This document shows, piece by piece, positions 7,168 through 15,602 of a DNA stretch of 28,289 nucleotides (within the stretch, counting starts at the first letter, position 1; every line of letters begins with the position of its first letter). Source of the DNA: a virus. The notes beneath the pieces were generated by a model. It did no database searches and had not been told where the DNA came from. It saw nothing but the letters and a program-made list of their open reading frames with translations. Position numbers and translations under genes: made by a program. Where the stretch lies: positions 1-28,289 of IMG/VR virus record IMGVR_UViG_3300032287_002627; one strand, 5' to 3'.

Positions 7168-9390
7168 ATGGCTACTATCACTGGCAACGCATCTGAGTTT
7201 ATCACGTTCTCGCGCACGTCGAATGCGACGGTGACGGACAGCGACGGCAAGATCAAGTGGGCTCCGCATAACCTCCTGCTGGCGTCTGAGCAGTTTGATA
7301 ACAGCAATTGGCTGCGGACCACGATTGACGTTGTAGCAAACAATGCTGTTGCTCCTAATGGCACGACTACGGCAGACAAAATACTATCGACCTCTGGTAA
7401 CTCCGGTCAGTTTGTTCAGATTATTTCCAAGCCTGCATCTACAATTCAGATGACTGAGGGCGTGTTTGCCAAGGCCGCAGGGTTCAATTGGCTGCAGCTT
7501 ACCATGTTTGACAGCGCAGGCGGCTTGGGCGTTCGCTGCTGGTTTGACCTGAGCACAGGAGCAAAGGGTTCAACTGCCCCCATTGGTGCTGGTTTTACAA
7601 ATGTCAGTTATAACATCGCGAGCGTTGGAAGCGGTTGGTATTACTGCACCGTTACTGCAACTACATCTGCTAACGCAACAAATGCGGTCTATATTTATCC
7701 AACGAATGCTGACAGTGCCTTCACCAACGGCAACGGAACTGATGGTATACTTGTCTGGGGCGCACACCTCTACCGCAGCGACCTCGGCGGCATGAAGGCC
7801 AACACCTCCGCGTATCCGATGTACAACCCGACTACGGCGAAGAATTTGCTGGGGTATACTGAAGCATTTGATGTTTCTCCTTGGTCTAACTCCAATGCAG
7901 GAACTGGTGGCACACCTGTTGTCACAGCCAATTCTGGCCTAGCGCCAAACGGTTTAATGACGGCAGACCGCATTCAGTTTAGCTTGGGTGGCGGGACATC
8001 AACGGTGGATGTTACTCGCCGCGTCCAAGCCTACAATACTATCTCTGCAACTCCATACACGTTCAGCATGTGGGTGAAGTCTTACGACGGAAACACTTAC
8101 ACAATGCATTTGGTCGGCGCATCTGGCCTTACATCAAACACTGTATCGGTAACTAATGATTGGCAAAGAGTTAGTTTGACGGCCAATGGGGTGGGCGGCG
8201 CTGTCAATCTTGCCATCGGCCTTCGTGGAGGGCAGACGCCTACCAACAGCAATACTGCAGACATTCTCATCTGGGGCGCACAGCTCTCCGACAGCGCCTC
8301 GCTCGACACCTACGTCCCGAACAACGGAGCCGCACCAACTGCCGCTGCGTATTACGGGCCGCGCCTCGACTACGATCCGGTGACGCTGGCGGCTAAGGGG
8401 CTTCTCGTTGAGGAGTCGAGGGCGAATTTGGTTTTGTATAGTGCTGAGTTTGATAATGCATGGTGGGTAAAGACAAGCCAAAACTCTGCATCAGTTCCGA
8501 CTATCACAGCAAGCGCAGGCATTGCGCCTAGTGGCGGTAACACTGCATATCGCGCGCAGTTTTCCCGTACTGGAACCACATCAATAGATAGGTCGCGCAT
8601 TGATACCGCTAGTATTACTGTTGTTGCCAGCACTGACTACACTTTTAGCGTATGGATGAAGAGCTATAGTGGCAGCAACCAAACTGTTTCTATTTGTCCG
8701 AATTTTGGTACTGGTGCCCCTGTTGCCGTAACAGTCACAAATGCTTGGCAGAGGTTTTCAGTAACTGCCAATACATCTGCAGGAACAACTGCAATTGTTA
8801 ACATTGGACTTGGCTATGTTACAAACTCTGTGACAAGTGCTGACGTTCTGATCTGGGGCGCACAACTCGAAGCAGGCTCCTTCGCCACCAGCTACATCCC
8901 CGTAGGTGCCACGACCGCTGGAGCCACCCGCAATCCTGATGTTGCCAGCGTAAGCACCAGCCAGTTCCCGTATAGTGCGACTGAGGGGACGTTGGTGGTT
9001 GCTTGGCAGCTTGCACAACTCAGCGGCAGCCCTGCGGCACTCCATTTAACGGACGCTGCCGAAAACAATCGCATCCGCATCAATGCATACCTGTCTGGCC
9101 TCACTCGCAGCACCATCACCGCTGCTGGTTCTCTTGTCGATAACATCGACACAGCCACGGCTACGACTGGCATCACCAAGTATGCCATTGGCGGCACGTC
9201 GGCTAACTATGCCGTTTACAGAAACGGCAGCGCAGGTGGAACGAGTACAAACTCAGGCTTCCCTTCTGGCTGCACTGAGATGCGTATTGGCCGAGATGGC
9301 GCAAGTGGCAACTTCAACGGCCACATCCGTCAGATCACGTATCTGCCGCGCAGAATATCAAACGCAGAATTGATCACGAGGACAAGCTGA
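7168..9390 (+). CDS. Large spike/fibre protein with three carbohydrate-binding-type repeats and LamG-like C-terminus
   Basis: The 740-residue protein contains three copies of a beta-sandwich-type repeat. Each starts NLLxxSExFDNxxW-like (residues 35, 226, 420) and ends in a WGAxL motif (W197, W369, W563). Such repeats resemble CBM4/9-like modules in phage fibres. Between repeats 2 and 3 is a linker with YYGPRLDYDPVT. From about 590 to the end the pattern is that of a concanavalin A/LamG-like domain, with YAVYRNGSAGG and MRIGRDGASGNFNGHI. It should bind surface glycans. The repeat interiors are visibly richer in A/T than flanking genes, as expected for exchanged host-range DNA. It lies one base after the small spike gene. 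Head-spike rather than tail location is inferred from the upstream base protein. Confidence 0.85.
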   Translation: MATITGNASEFITFSRTSNATVTDSDGKIKWAPHNLLLASEQFDNSNWLRTTIDVVANNAVAPNGTTTADKILSTSGNSGQFVQIISKPASTIQMTEGVFAKAAGFNWLQLTMFDSAGGLGVRCWFDLSTGAKGSTAPIGAGFTNVSYNIASVGSGWYYCTVTATTSANATNAVYIYPTNADSAFTNGNGTDGILVWGAHLYRSDLGGMKANTSAYPMYNPTTAKNLLGYTEAFDVSPWSNSNAGTGGTPVVTANSGLAPNGLMTADRIQFSLGGGTSTVDVTRRVQAYNTISATPYTFSMWVKSYDGNTYTMHLVGASGLTSNTVSVTNDWQRVSLTANGVGGAVNLAIGLRGGQTPTNSNTADILIWGAQLSDSASLDTYVPNNGAAPTAAAYYGPRLDYDPVTLAAKGLLVEESRANLVLYSAEFDNAWWVKTSQNSASVPTITASAGIAPSGGNTAYRAQFSRTGTTSIDRSRIDTASITVVASTDYTFSVWMKSYSGSNQTVSICPNFGTGAPVAVTVTNAWQRFSVTANTSAGTTAIVNIGLGYVTNSVTSADVLIWGAQLEAGSFATSYIPVGATTAGATRNPDVASVSTSQFPYSATEGTLVVAWQLAQLSGSPAALHLTDAAENNRIRINAYLSGLTRSTITAAGSLVDNIDTATATTGITKYAIGGTSANYAVYRNGSAGGTSTNSGFPSGCTEMRIGRDGASGNFNGHIRQITYLPRRISNAELITRTS

Positions 9391-9887
9391 TGAGCATCGA
9401 AATCTTCGCATGGTGTTCGACCCGCGAACTCTTCGTCACGGGCATGACAACGACCGCCTTCCCTGACGGCTCAATGCTGGCAACGCTCGACGAGAACGGC
9501 AACCTGATCCCGCATCAGGGCGTCATCATCGACGAGATCGGCCCGATCACCAAAGTGCCTGCGGTGCTGGACGAGGATGGCAACGTGGTCACGCCTGCGG
9601 TTGTCATCGCGGGCCACCACGTTAACCTCCTTGCCATCGACCCAATCGTGGCACTGCTGATGATGGGACCGCCCGATGCAGAGGGCAACCCGACTGTCCT
9701 CCCGCAGTATGACGAGGACGGCAATCTGCTGGGCGTGTTCCAGCGGACGAACATCCTGAGCCTGATCCCCGGCATGGTCTGGACGCCAATCCCCGGTCCC
9801 GGTGTTCCGGGCGGCTACGAGGGTCCGAACGGTGTGTGCCTGTTTGACCCGGCTGTCGTTCACAACCGCGCGAGGGTGTGGCTGTAA
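9390..9887 (+). CDS. Phage protein of unknown function, probably fibre accessory
   Basis: The 165-residue protein starts at ATG 9390, overlapping the fibre stop (TGATG). It is rich in short beta units with the recurring turn DEDGN or DENGN (LDENGNLIP, LDEDGNVVTP, YDEDGNLLG), and has a Pro/Gly-rich end (PIPGPGVPGGYEGPNG). No signal peptide or membrane helix. Directly after a fibre gene such proteins often help fold or cap the fibre, but I recognise no family and the role is inferred. Confidence 0.75.
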   Translation: MSIEIFAWCSTRELFVTGMTTTAFPDGSMLATLDENGNLIPHQGVIIDEIGPITKVPAVLDEDGNVVTPAVVIAGHHVNLLAIDPIVALLMMGPPDAEGNPTVLPQYDEDGNLLGVFQRTNILSLIPGMVWTPIPGPGVPGGYEGPNGVCLFDPAVVHNRARVWL

Positions 9888-10285
9888 TGGCGCTCTCCAA
9901 GGCAGATAGGCTCAAGCTCAAAGGCGTCCACGCTGATCTCGTGGCCGTCCTCGAGAAGGCTGCTGCTGTAAGCCCTGTGCCGTTCCGCGTGACCGAAGGC
10001 CTGCGCTCCAGGGCGCGGCAGGCAGAACTCGTGAAGGCAGGCTTCTCCAAGACCATGAACTCCCGCCACCTGACGGGCCACGCCGCGGACATCGTGCCGC
10101 TCCTCGACGTGAACAAGGATGGAAAAATCAACGCCGTTGATATGTATGACTGGGGCGCCATTCGCAAGCTGGCTCCGTTCATCAAGAAGGCAGCCAAGTC
10201 TCTGGGCGTGCCTATCGAATGGGGCGGCGACTGGCAGTCCTTCCCTGACGGCCCTCATTGGCAGCTTCCGAGGTCTTACAAATGA
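9887..10285 (+). CDS. Endolysin, M15-type (VanY-like) peptidoglycan peptidase
   Basis: This enzyme should cleave peptide cross-links in peptidoglycan at lysis. Start ATG 9887 gives a TAATG overlap; a GTG at 9878 is an alternative. The 132-residue protein is a single catalytic domain. Zinc ligands are H61 and D68 in SRHLTGHAADI and H124 in DGPHW; D121 is the likely catalytic acid. Spacing equals that of the phage T5 L-alanyl-D-glutamate peptidase. Residues 74-85, DVNKDGKINAVD, form an EF-hand-type calcium loop just after the second ligand. There is no signal sequence, so a holin would be needed for export. It is separated from the holin-like genes by about 4.5 kb, so a virion role cannot be excluded. 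Confidence 0.88.
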   Translation: MALSKADRLKLKGVHADLVAVLEKAAAVSPVPFRVTEGLRSRARQAELVKAGFSKTMNSRHLTGHAADIVPLLDVNKDGKINAVDMYDWGAIRKLAPFIKKAAKSLGVPIEWGGDWQSFPDGPHWQLPRSYK

Positions 10286-10893
10286 CGCTCTACGCCAACT
10301 ATGCCGCATGGGTCGCCGGGGTGAAGGATTGGCTCGATGCCGACCACCTCACCGACGCCCAGATCGGCAGCTTCATCAGCCTCGCGCAGGATCGCATGAA
10401 CCGCGAGCTGTCGGTCTTCGAGATGGAGGCGACGGTGACGCTTACGGCCGCCTCCGGCTCTGTCACGCTGCCTGCAAACTTCAACCGCATTCGGCAGGTG
10501 TCGGTTGCCGGCGTCGGGACCTACGACGCCTCGACCAAGGGCGAGATCGTCAACGTGAAGGCCGAAGACAACGAGGACCGCCGCCTCTTTGCCATCGACG
10601 CTGGCTCGATCATCATCTGGCCCACCCTGCTGGATGGCGCGCAGGTGACGGTTGACTACTACGTGAATGTCCCGTCCATCGGCGTCGGCCTCAACAGTAA
10701 CGTCTTCAGCGACAGCTATGCCAATTTGCTGCTGTACGCCGCGATGGCAGAGGGCTCCAACTTCATTGTTGAAGATGACCGGGCGCAGGGCTTCGAGGCG
10801 AAGTACCTGCTGAACCTCGAGATCGCCAATCAGAAATCCAAGAGGGTGAAGCTGGGCTCGACGCCCCTTCGCCGCGTTGTGAGGGTCATGTAA
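10282..10893 (+). CDS. Head-tail adaptor protein (SU10/P22 gp4-type)
   Basis: The 203-residue protein starts at ATG 10282, overlapping the endolysin stop (ATGA). An N-terminal helical part with LAQDRMNREL (34-43) is followed by METATL-like strands and LPANFNRIRQV. This is the pattern of the phage adaptor family of podoviruses, which binds under the portal and links it to the nozzle. The C-terminal half is helical (LLLYAAMAEGSNFI, FEAKYLLNLEIANQ). Length is usual for the family. The downstream order fibre, chaperone, nozzle-like protein agrees. Confidence 0.85.
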   Translation: MTLYANYAAWVAGVKDWLDADHLTDAQIGSFISLAQDRMNRELSVFEMEATVTLTAASGSVTLPANFNRIRQVSVAGVGTYDASTKGEIVNVKAEDNEDRRLFAIDAGSIIIWPTLLDGAQVTVDYYVNVPSIGVGLNSNVFSDSYANLLLYAAMAEGSNFIVEDDRAQGFEAKYLLNLEIANQKSKRVKLGSTPLRRVVRVM

Positions 10894-12455
10894 TGGGCAC
10901 GACATCAACTCCGAACCTGAACCTCATCAAGCCGAATCCGTTTGAAGAGGAAGATGCGTGGGGGCCGATCCTCAACACGAACTGGGACAAGGTCGACGTG
11001 CTCGGCTCAGTCTCGGCGAAGGCAATTGCCGCGGTGACGCCCGCGGCTGACCGGCTCCCGTATTTCACGAGCGGCACGGCGGCGACGGTTACGCCATTGA
11101 CGGCTTTCGCCCGAACAATCCTCGACGACGCTGATGCAGCGACTGCCCGCGGGACGCTTGGGGCTGCGAGTTTAGGTGCGAATACGTTCACCGACACGCA
11201 AACCATCAACGGCGCAAGCCTGCTGCTGAACTCAAACAGCGATTACGGGCCGCAAGTCTCACTGACACACGCGGGCGCAACTGCTGGCTCTGCGTCTTAT
11301 TCCATCCTCAACAGGGCGCGTGGAACATACGGTTCACCGACAATCGTTGCGTCAGGAGACCAGCTAGGCAACGTGCTGTTCCAAGGTTACGATGGGACGG
11401 CGTACCGCCCTGCGGCCTCTATTGAAGCTCAGGTAGATGGTACCCCCGGCGCAAGCGACATGCCGGGCCGTCTTACCTTCAAGACAACGCCGGATGGTGG
11501 CACAGCCGCTACTGAGCGTATGCGTATTGACAATGCGGGCCGCGTAGGTATCGGCACCACCAACCTCAATCAGCAGCTTCAGATCGGCAATGCCACTGAC
11601 CAGATTGGGCTTGGACAGTCTGGAAACGTCGCTACTGCATACTTTGGCACTCCGTCCAGCGGGTCTGGTGGTATCTTCCGTATCAGGTATGACCGAGCTG
11701 GTGGCGCAGCCTACTTCACAAGTGGCACTGTAGCATCCCCTGTCGATGCTGTTACAATTGCCAGCACAGGCGATGTCACCATCGGCGGAACTTTGAGCGC
11801 GGCTACGGCTGCTGTTGACACAAACACAACTCAGGTTGCCACAACCGCCTACGTGGTCGGTCAGGGATACCTTAAGTCCTCTACAGCGTCTTCGACTTAT
11901 CTTACGTCTGCAACGGCAGCGTCTACCTACCTCCCAATCGCAGGCACTGCTACTCAAGCTGCAAAACTCAGCACTACGGCAGGTTCGTGGCTGGGCGCAC
12001 AGGACAGTGTTGTCGGCATGCTGGGCTGGAAGCAATTTAGTAACGGCCATGTCATCTTTGACGCCTCTGCGGGCACTGCTCCCAATGGCACGTCTGTCAA
12101 CAACACGAACTCCGCTACGGCTTGGACTGGAGGATACCCGACCCTCATGGGTTGGAACGGATCAAGCACCTATGGTGTTCGCGTTGACGCGGCCCGTGTT
12201 GCGGACAGTGTACCAACGGCGGCTGTCTTAAGCGCAACGGCGGGTGCAACAGCAGGCGGTGTAGGTACTTACGCACTTATGGCGTGGGTTGGGCTTGGAG
12301 CTACCCAGAACGAAGGCGCGACCGTGGCGGGTTCTTCGTTGAACTTCACCTCAGTTGGTGGTGGCACCGGAGGAACCGCTGGCGCGGGAACGTGGCGGCT
12401 GATGGGCAGAGTAACCACGGGAAACCCGGCTTCCGTATTCTTGAGGATTTCATAA
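10893..12455 (+). CDS. Tail fibre protein
   Basis: The 520-residue protein begins MGTTSTPNLNLIKPNPFEE with WGPILNTNWDKVD, a typical virion-attachment N-terminus of tail fibres. The middle region has the fibre motif ERMRIDNAGRVGIGTT (near residue 210). A second fibre motif, DTNTTQVATTAYV, is followed by Ala/Ser/Thr-rich short repeats (STYLTSATAASTYLPIAG). The C-terminus is Gly-rich and beta-type and probably carries the receptor-binding tip. It starts in a TAATG overlap with the adaptor gene. DNA from about 11200 onward is less GC-rich than neighbours, suggesting exchange. No chaperone autoprotease domain is visible. Confidence 0.85.
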   Translation: MGTTSTPNLNLIKPNPFEEEDAWGPILNTNWDKVDVLGSVSAKAIAAVTPAADRLPYFTSGTAATVTPLTAFARTILDDADAATARGTLGAASLGANTFTDTQTINGASLLLNSNSDYGPQVSLTHAGATAGSASYSILNRARGTYGSPTIVASGDQLGNVLFQGYDGTAYRPAASIEAQVDGTPGASDMPGRLTFKTTPDGGTAATERMRIDNAGRVGIGTTNLNQQLQIGNATDQIGLGQSGNVATAYFGTPSSGSGGIFRIRYDRAGGAAYFTSGTVASPVDAVTIASTGDVTIGGTLSAATAAVDTNTTQVATTAYVVGQGYLKSSTASSTYLTSATAASTYLPIAGTATQAAKLSTTAGSWLGAQDSVVGMLGWKQFSNGHVIFDASAGTAPNGTSVNNTNSATAWTGGYPTLMGWNGSSTYGVRVDAARVADSVPTAAVLSATAGATAGGVGTYALMAWVGLGATQNEGATVAGSSLNFTSVGGGTGGTAGAGTWRLMGRVTTGNPASVFLRIS

Positions 12456-12877
12456 TGGAATACCGCAACCAGCATAAAACCTCTGGCGTAGCAATCGACT
12501 GTGAGATCAACCATCCTGTCTACGGATGGATACCGTTCACCGCTGATCCAAACGACACTGGCGCAGCGTTTGATGTAGCATCGCTTTATGCGGCGCTGGC
12601 GGCTGACCCGAATACACTTGAGTATGTTGCGCCGCCGCCTGTAGTTCCGCAGTCAGTAACCCCGCGCCAAGTGCGTCTTGTTCTTCTAGAACAGGGGCTA
12701 CTCGCGTCCGTGGAGGCAATGATCGCCCAGCAGGATGAGGCCACGCGGATCACGTGGCAGTACGCCTCCGAGTTCCGGCGTAATGACCCGCTTCTCGTCC
12801 AGCTCGCAGCCAACTTGGTGCCACCTCTGACCTCCCAGCAGCTAGACGAATTTTTCATCGCCGCGGCGGCTCTTTGA
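12455..12877 (+). CDS. Putative tail fibre assembly chaperone-like protein
   Basis: This 140-residue protein starts at ATG 12455 in a TAATG overlap with the tail fibre stop. The N-terminal half is short strands with GWIPFTADPNDTGAAF, a substrate-like motif seen in phage fibre-associated proteins. The C-terminal half, after a Pro-rich linker (APPPVVPQSVTPRQ), is helical (VRLVLLEQGLLASVEAMI) and matches a widespread domain in small phage proteins next to fibres. The chaperone role is inferred from position and this domain pattern. Confidence 0.7.
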   Translation: MEYRNQHKTSGVAIDCEINHPVYGWIPFTADPNDTGAAFDVASLYAALAADPNTLEYVAPPPVVPQSVTPRQVRLVLLEQGLLASVEAMIAQQDEATRITWQYASEFRRNDPLLVQLAANLVPPLTSQQLDEFFIAAAAL

Positions 12878-12891
12878 CGGGTTAAGCAAAA

Positions 12892-14532
12892 ATGAGCGGC
12901 CAAAACGCACCAGTTCTCGACCTGCCGCCGGGCGTCCTGCGGAACGGCACGCCTCACTCCGTGGGGCGTCGCTGGTGGGACGTGAACCAAGTGCGTTGGG
13001 TCGACGGCCAGCTTCAGCCGATTGGCGGGTGGGCCAAGGGCAAGTATTTCGGCGAAGACTTCGGCCTTCTTGGCGACGAGTGGCGTGGTCTCTCGCTCGA
13101 TATGACGACCGACGTGTCGATCATGCGCCAAGCGACGGATGCCGAAGTTCTGCGAGGACCCGGCCCGTCGTCTCTTGAAATTATCCGCGACGCCTTCTCG
13201 TGGCGCGACAACAACAAGACGCCTTGGTACGCTGTCGGAACTGAAGCCAAGCTCAAGGCGACGACCCCCAACTCGCCCACCATCCGCGACATCACGCCCG
13301 CCGGCCTCGCCGTCTCGACCGGAACATTGACTGGCTACGGCGCGGGTATCTATGGCGCGGGCTACTACGGCGCGTCCGTTCCGACGCCCGTCGACAACAT
13401 CGGCCAGTGGTCTCTGGATAATTTCGGCCGCTACCTTGTGGCAATCCACAGCCAAGACGGCCGACTGGTCTCTTGGGACCCATCGACGCCGACAGTGGTC
13501 GCCGCTCCCGTCACCAATGCCCCGATTGACAACACGCTCGTGGTCGTCACCGACGAGCGCATGATCATGGTGCTTGGCGGCAAGGGCAACCCCCGCCGGG
13601 TGAAGTGGTGCGACCGTGAGAACATGACGGTCTGGACGTCCACCGCAACCAACACGGCCGGCGGCTTCGAGCTTAACTCGTCTGGCACAATCATCGCCGC
13701 GGTTCGCGTGCAGGGCGGCATTCTCGTGCTTACTGACGTCGACGCGCACATCATCGAGTACGTGGGCGCCCCCTACTACTACGCCCGCAGGCGCCTCTCC
13801 GAGGAGGTCGGGTGCGTTGGAAAGAACGCCCTCGTTGGCGTCACCGGCATGGGCTTCTGGCTCTCCAAGGAAGGCTACTGGCGCTACGACGGCAACGTCA
13901 CGCTGGTGCAGTCCGACGTGGACTACGAGGTGCTGACGAATGGCGACCTGACTGTGCCGGCAAATGTCTTCCTTGGCTACAATGGCTTCAACCGCGAAGT
14001 CTGGACGTTTTATCCAAAGCGCGGATCGTCGAGGCCAGACAGCTACGTGTTTGTGTCCCTCGACGGGGCTCCGTACTGGTCAAAGGGCTCCATGTCGCGC
14101 ACGGCATTTATGAACCCGGTGTGGGACACGAAACCCTACCTCTACGCGGAATCTCAGGAGTACCAGCACGAGATCGGCCTGCTGGCTGACGGCGCCAGCC
14201 GCATCAATGACATTTTCGCGGAGACGGGCGAGTTCGAGATCGGCAACGGCGAGCAGAACATGCGCGTCGACCGCATCTGGTTCGACGGCTCGAACTACGA
14301 TCCCTCGACGGGCACGAGCTACACCTCGGACTACGAGCTCCTGTTCAAGCTCCGTCAGGCGCCATCTGCCCCGCAGCGGACCATCGGCCCGATCTCTCCA
14401 GACAACGCGATTGGTTACAACAGCACCAGATTCCGCGCCCGCTCAGTGCAGGTCCGCGTCGAGCCTGTGGCAGACACCACTTGGGCTCTCGGCAAGCTCA
14501 GGCTCCGCATGAAGGCAGGAGGTGCCCGGTGA
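12892..14532 (+). CDS. Tail nozzle / tail tubular protein-like
   Basis: The 546-residue protein begins with LPPGVLRNGTPHSVGRRWWD and VRWVDGQLQPIGGW. I recall this start from podovirus tail proteins of alphaproteobacterial prophages. The rest is rich in short beta strands with recurring VSWDP/VKWCD and WRYDG-type turns, consistent with a beta-propeller, as in P22 gp10 and T7 gp12 nozzle proteins. It lies downstream of the adaptor, as expected for the next ring of the tail. The ribosome site is weak (GGGTTAAGCAAAAATG). The nozzle assignment is inference from order and fold pattern; a general tail protein call is safe. Confidence 0.7.
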   Translation: MSGQNAPVLDLPPGVLRNGTPHSVGRRWWDVNQVRWVDGQLQPIGGWAKGKYFGEDFGLLGDEWRGLSLDMTTDVSIMRQATDAEVLRGPGPSSLEIIRDAFSWRDNNKTPWYAVGTEAKLKATTPNSPTIRDITPAGLAVSTGTLTGYGAGIYGAGYYGASVPTPVDNIGQWSLDNFGRYLVAIHSQDGRLVSWDPSTPTVVAAPVTNAPIDNTLVVVTDERMIMVLGGKGNPRRVKWCDRENMTVWTSTATNTAGGFELNSSGTIIAAVRVQGGILVLTDVDAHIIEYVGAPYYYARRRLSEEVGCVGKNALVGVTGMGFWLSKEGYWRYDGNVTLVQSDVDYEVLTNGDLTVPANVFLGYNGFNREVWTFYPKRGSSRPDSYVFVSLDGAPYWSKGSMSRTAFMNPVWDTKPYLYAESQEYQHEIGLLADGASRINDIFAETGEFEIGNGEQNMRVDRIWFDGSNYDPSTGTSYTSDYELLFKLRQAPSAPQRTIGPISPDNAIGYNSTRFRARSVQVRVEPVADTTWALGKLRLRMKAGGAR

Positions 14533-14819
14533 GCAATCGCACCCTCGTCCTCCCGTCTGCAACCTATGACGCAGCTCACGAGCGGCAGCGCAATCGCCGC
14601 ATCGAGGAGGTCATCAGGAACACGGAGGTCAACTTCAACGACATCCTGCGCTCGATGTTTGTGCCGGCCTGTCTCGTTTCGGAACTCCCGACAGCGACTG
14701 CCGGCGTGCGTGGCTTCGTGACCGACGCAAACGCAACCACATTCGCATCGGTGGTGGCTGGCGGCGGGGCAAACGGTGTTCCCGTCTACCACGACGGAAC
14801 CATCTGGAGAATTGGCTGA
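14529..14819 (+). CDS. Small tail-associated protein with fibre-type C-terminal motif
   Basis: The 96-residue protein starts at GTG 14529, in a GTGA overlap with the preceding stop, with a near-perfect ribosome site AGGAGGTGCCCGGTG. An N-terminal helix with many Arg/Glu (ERQRNRRIEEVIRN) is followed by a C-terminal motif, LPTATAGVRGFVTDA and GVPVYHDGTIWRIG. That motif commonly ends phage tail fibre or spike proteins. It may be a small trimeric tail tip or a needle part; this is inferred. Confidence 0.75.
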   Translation: MSNRTLVLPSATYDAAHERQRNRRIEEVIRNTEVNFNDILRSMFVPACLVSELPTATAGVRGFVTDANATTFASVVAGGGANGVPVYHDGTIWRIG

Positions 14820-15073
14820 TGTCGACAATAAACGACCTGTTGAGGCGAGTACCAATGCTGGCCGTGCTGCCGCTCATCGTGTGGATCTTTGGCATGACTG
14901 CTTGGACGGCAAGCTGGAAGGCCGAGACTGACTACAAGCTGTCGCTTGTCATGAAGACTTCGACGGCGATCGAGGAGCAGTCCGAGCGCGTCATCGCGAT
15001 CGAACAAAAACTGATCTACCTCACGGACTACGTGCGTGAAATGAAAGACGCCCTCAAGGAGAAGACGAAATGA
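14819..15073 (+). CDS. Membrane protein with coiled coil, i-spanin-like
   Basis: This 84-residue protein has one N-terminal membrane helix (about residues 11-32, VPMLAVLPLIVWIFGM) followed by a charged helix from 45 to the end likely to form a coiled coil. That is the topology of inner-membrane spanins (Rz) that help disrupt the cell envelope at the end of lysis, though it is short for Rz. No lipoprotein (o-spanin) partner is visible nearby. It starts in a TGATG overlap. A structural or holin-related role is the alternative. Confidence 0.6.
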   Translation: MSTINDLLRRVPMLAVLPLIVWIFGMTAWTASWKAETDYKLSLVMKTSTAIEEQSERVIAIEQKLIYLTDYVREMKDALKEKTK

Positions 15074-15369
15074 ACTTCACCAACATCCTCGGCACATTGA
15101 CGGCAATTCTGACTGTCCTCACTGGCGTGATGACGCAGCTTCTCGGCTGCACGACTGACGCCGTGGGCGTCACGATCTGCGCCTCGACGATCCTGCCGGC
15201 CAAGTACATGGCAATTTCCGCTTCCATCTTCGGAATCTTGACGCTCATCAGCAAGCTGATGCGACCCGGTGGCGCGCTGCACTCGCTCTTCGGCCAGACG
15301 GCCGTCGTGGTTGACGGCGCCAAGTCTGCAGTCGGAACCGTCACCAAGGCTCAGGTGGCATCGAAGTGA
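15070..15369 (+). CDS. Putative holin, two membrane helices
   Basis: The 99-residue protein has two hydrophobic segments (about 5-27 and 44-64) separated by a short loop with two Cys, and a C-terminal tail ending with several Ala, Ser and Lys. Size and topology fit class II-type phage holins, which release endolysin by forming lesions in the inner membrane. It overlaps the previous gene by 4 nt (ATGA). The segment MRPGGALHSLFG after helix 2 is a recurring motif in phage proteins of this kind. Holin function is inferred from topology. Confidence 0.6.
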   Translation: MNFTNILGTLTAILTVLTGVMTQLLGCTTDAVGVTICASTILPAKYMAISASIFGILTLISKLMRPGGALHSLFGQTAVVVDGAKSAVGTVTKAQVASK

Positions 15370-15602
15370 AGTGGATCTGGCTCATATTCGCGGCACTCGC
15401 CGCGGCTGCGGCTGCAGCGGTGTGGTCCGCCTTCCAGTCGCCTGACTTCGTGGCGGGCCTCACGGCTCTCGCCATCGGGGCGGCTGTGAAGGCGGTCATG
15501 CCTGCGATTGCCAAGCCCATGAGCCAGGCAGACCAGAAGGCCTTCCGTGACTGTGTCAGGCGCGGCGGCGAGTGGGACCACATCAGGAAGAAGTGCAAGT
15601 GA
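15366..15602 (+). CDS. Small membrane protein in the lysis-like cluster
   Basis: The 78-residue protein starts at GTG 15366, in a GTGA overlap. It has an N-terminal membrane helix (about 4-20, Ala-rich) and a second weakly hydrophobic helix (28-48). A conserved-looking tail follows, SQADQKAFRDCVRRGGEWD, with two Cys. It could be a second holin, an antiholin, or a lysis-timing partner of the preceding gene. I recognise no named family. Confidence 0.65.
   Translation: MKWIWLIFAALAAAAAAAVWSAFQSPDFVAGLTALAIGAAVKAVMPAIAKPMSQADQKAFRDCVRRGGEWDHIRKKCK

Noticed and set aside
12586-13749. 387-codon minus-strand frame opposite the nozzle-like gene
   Set aside because: Shadow of a supported late gene; composition not protein-like.
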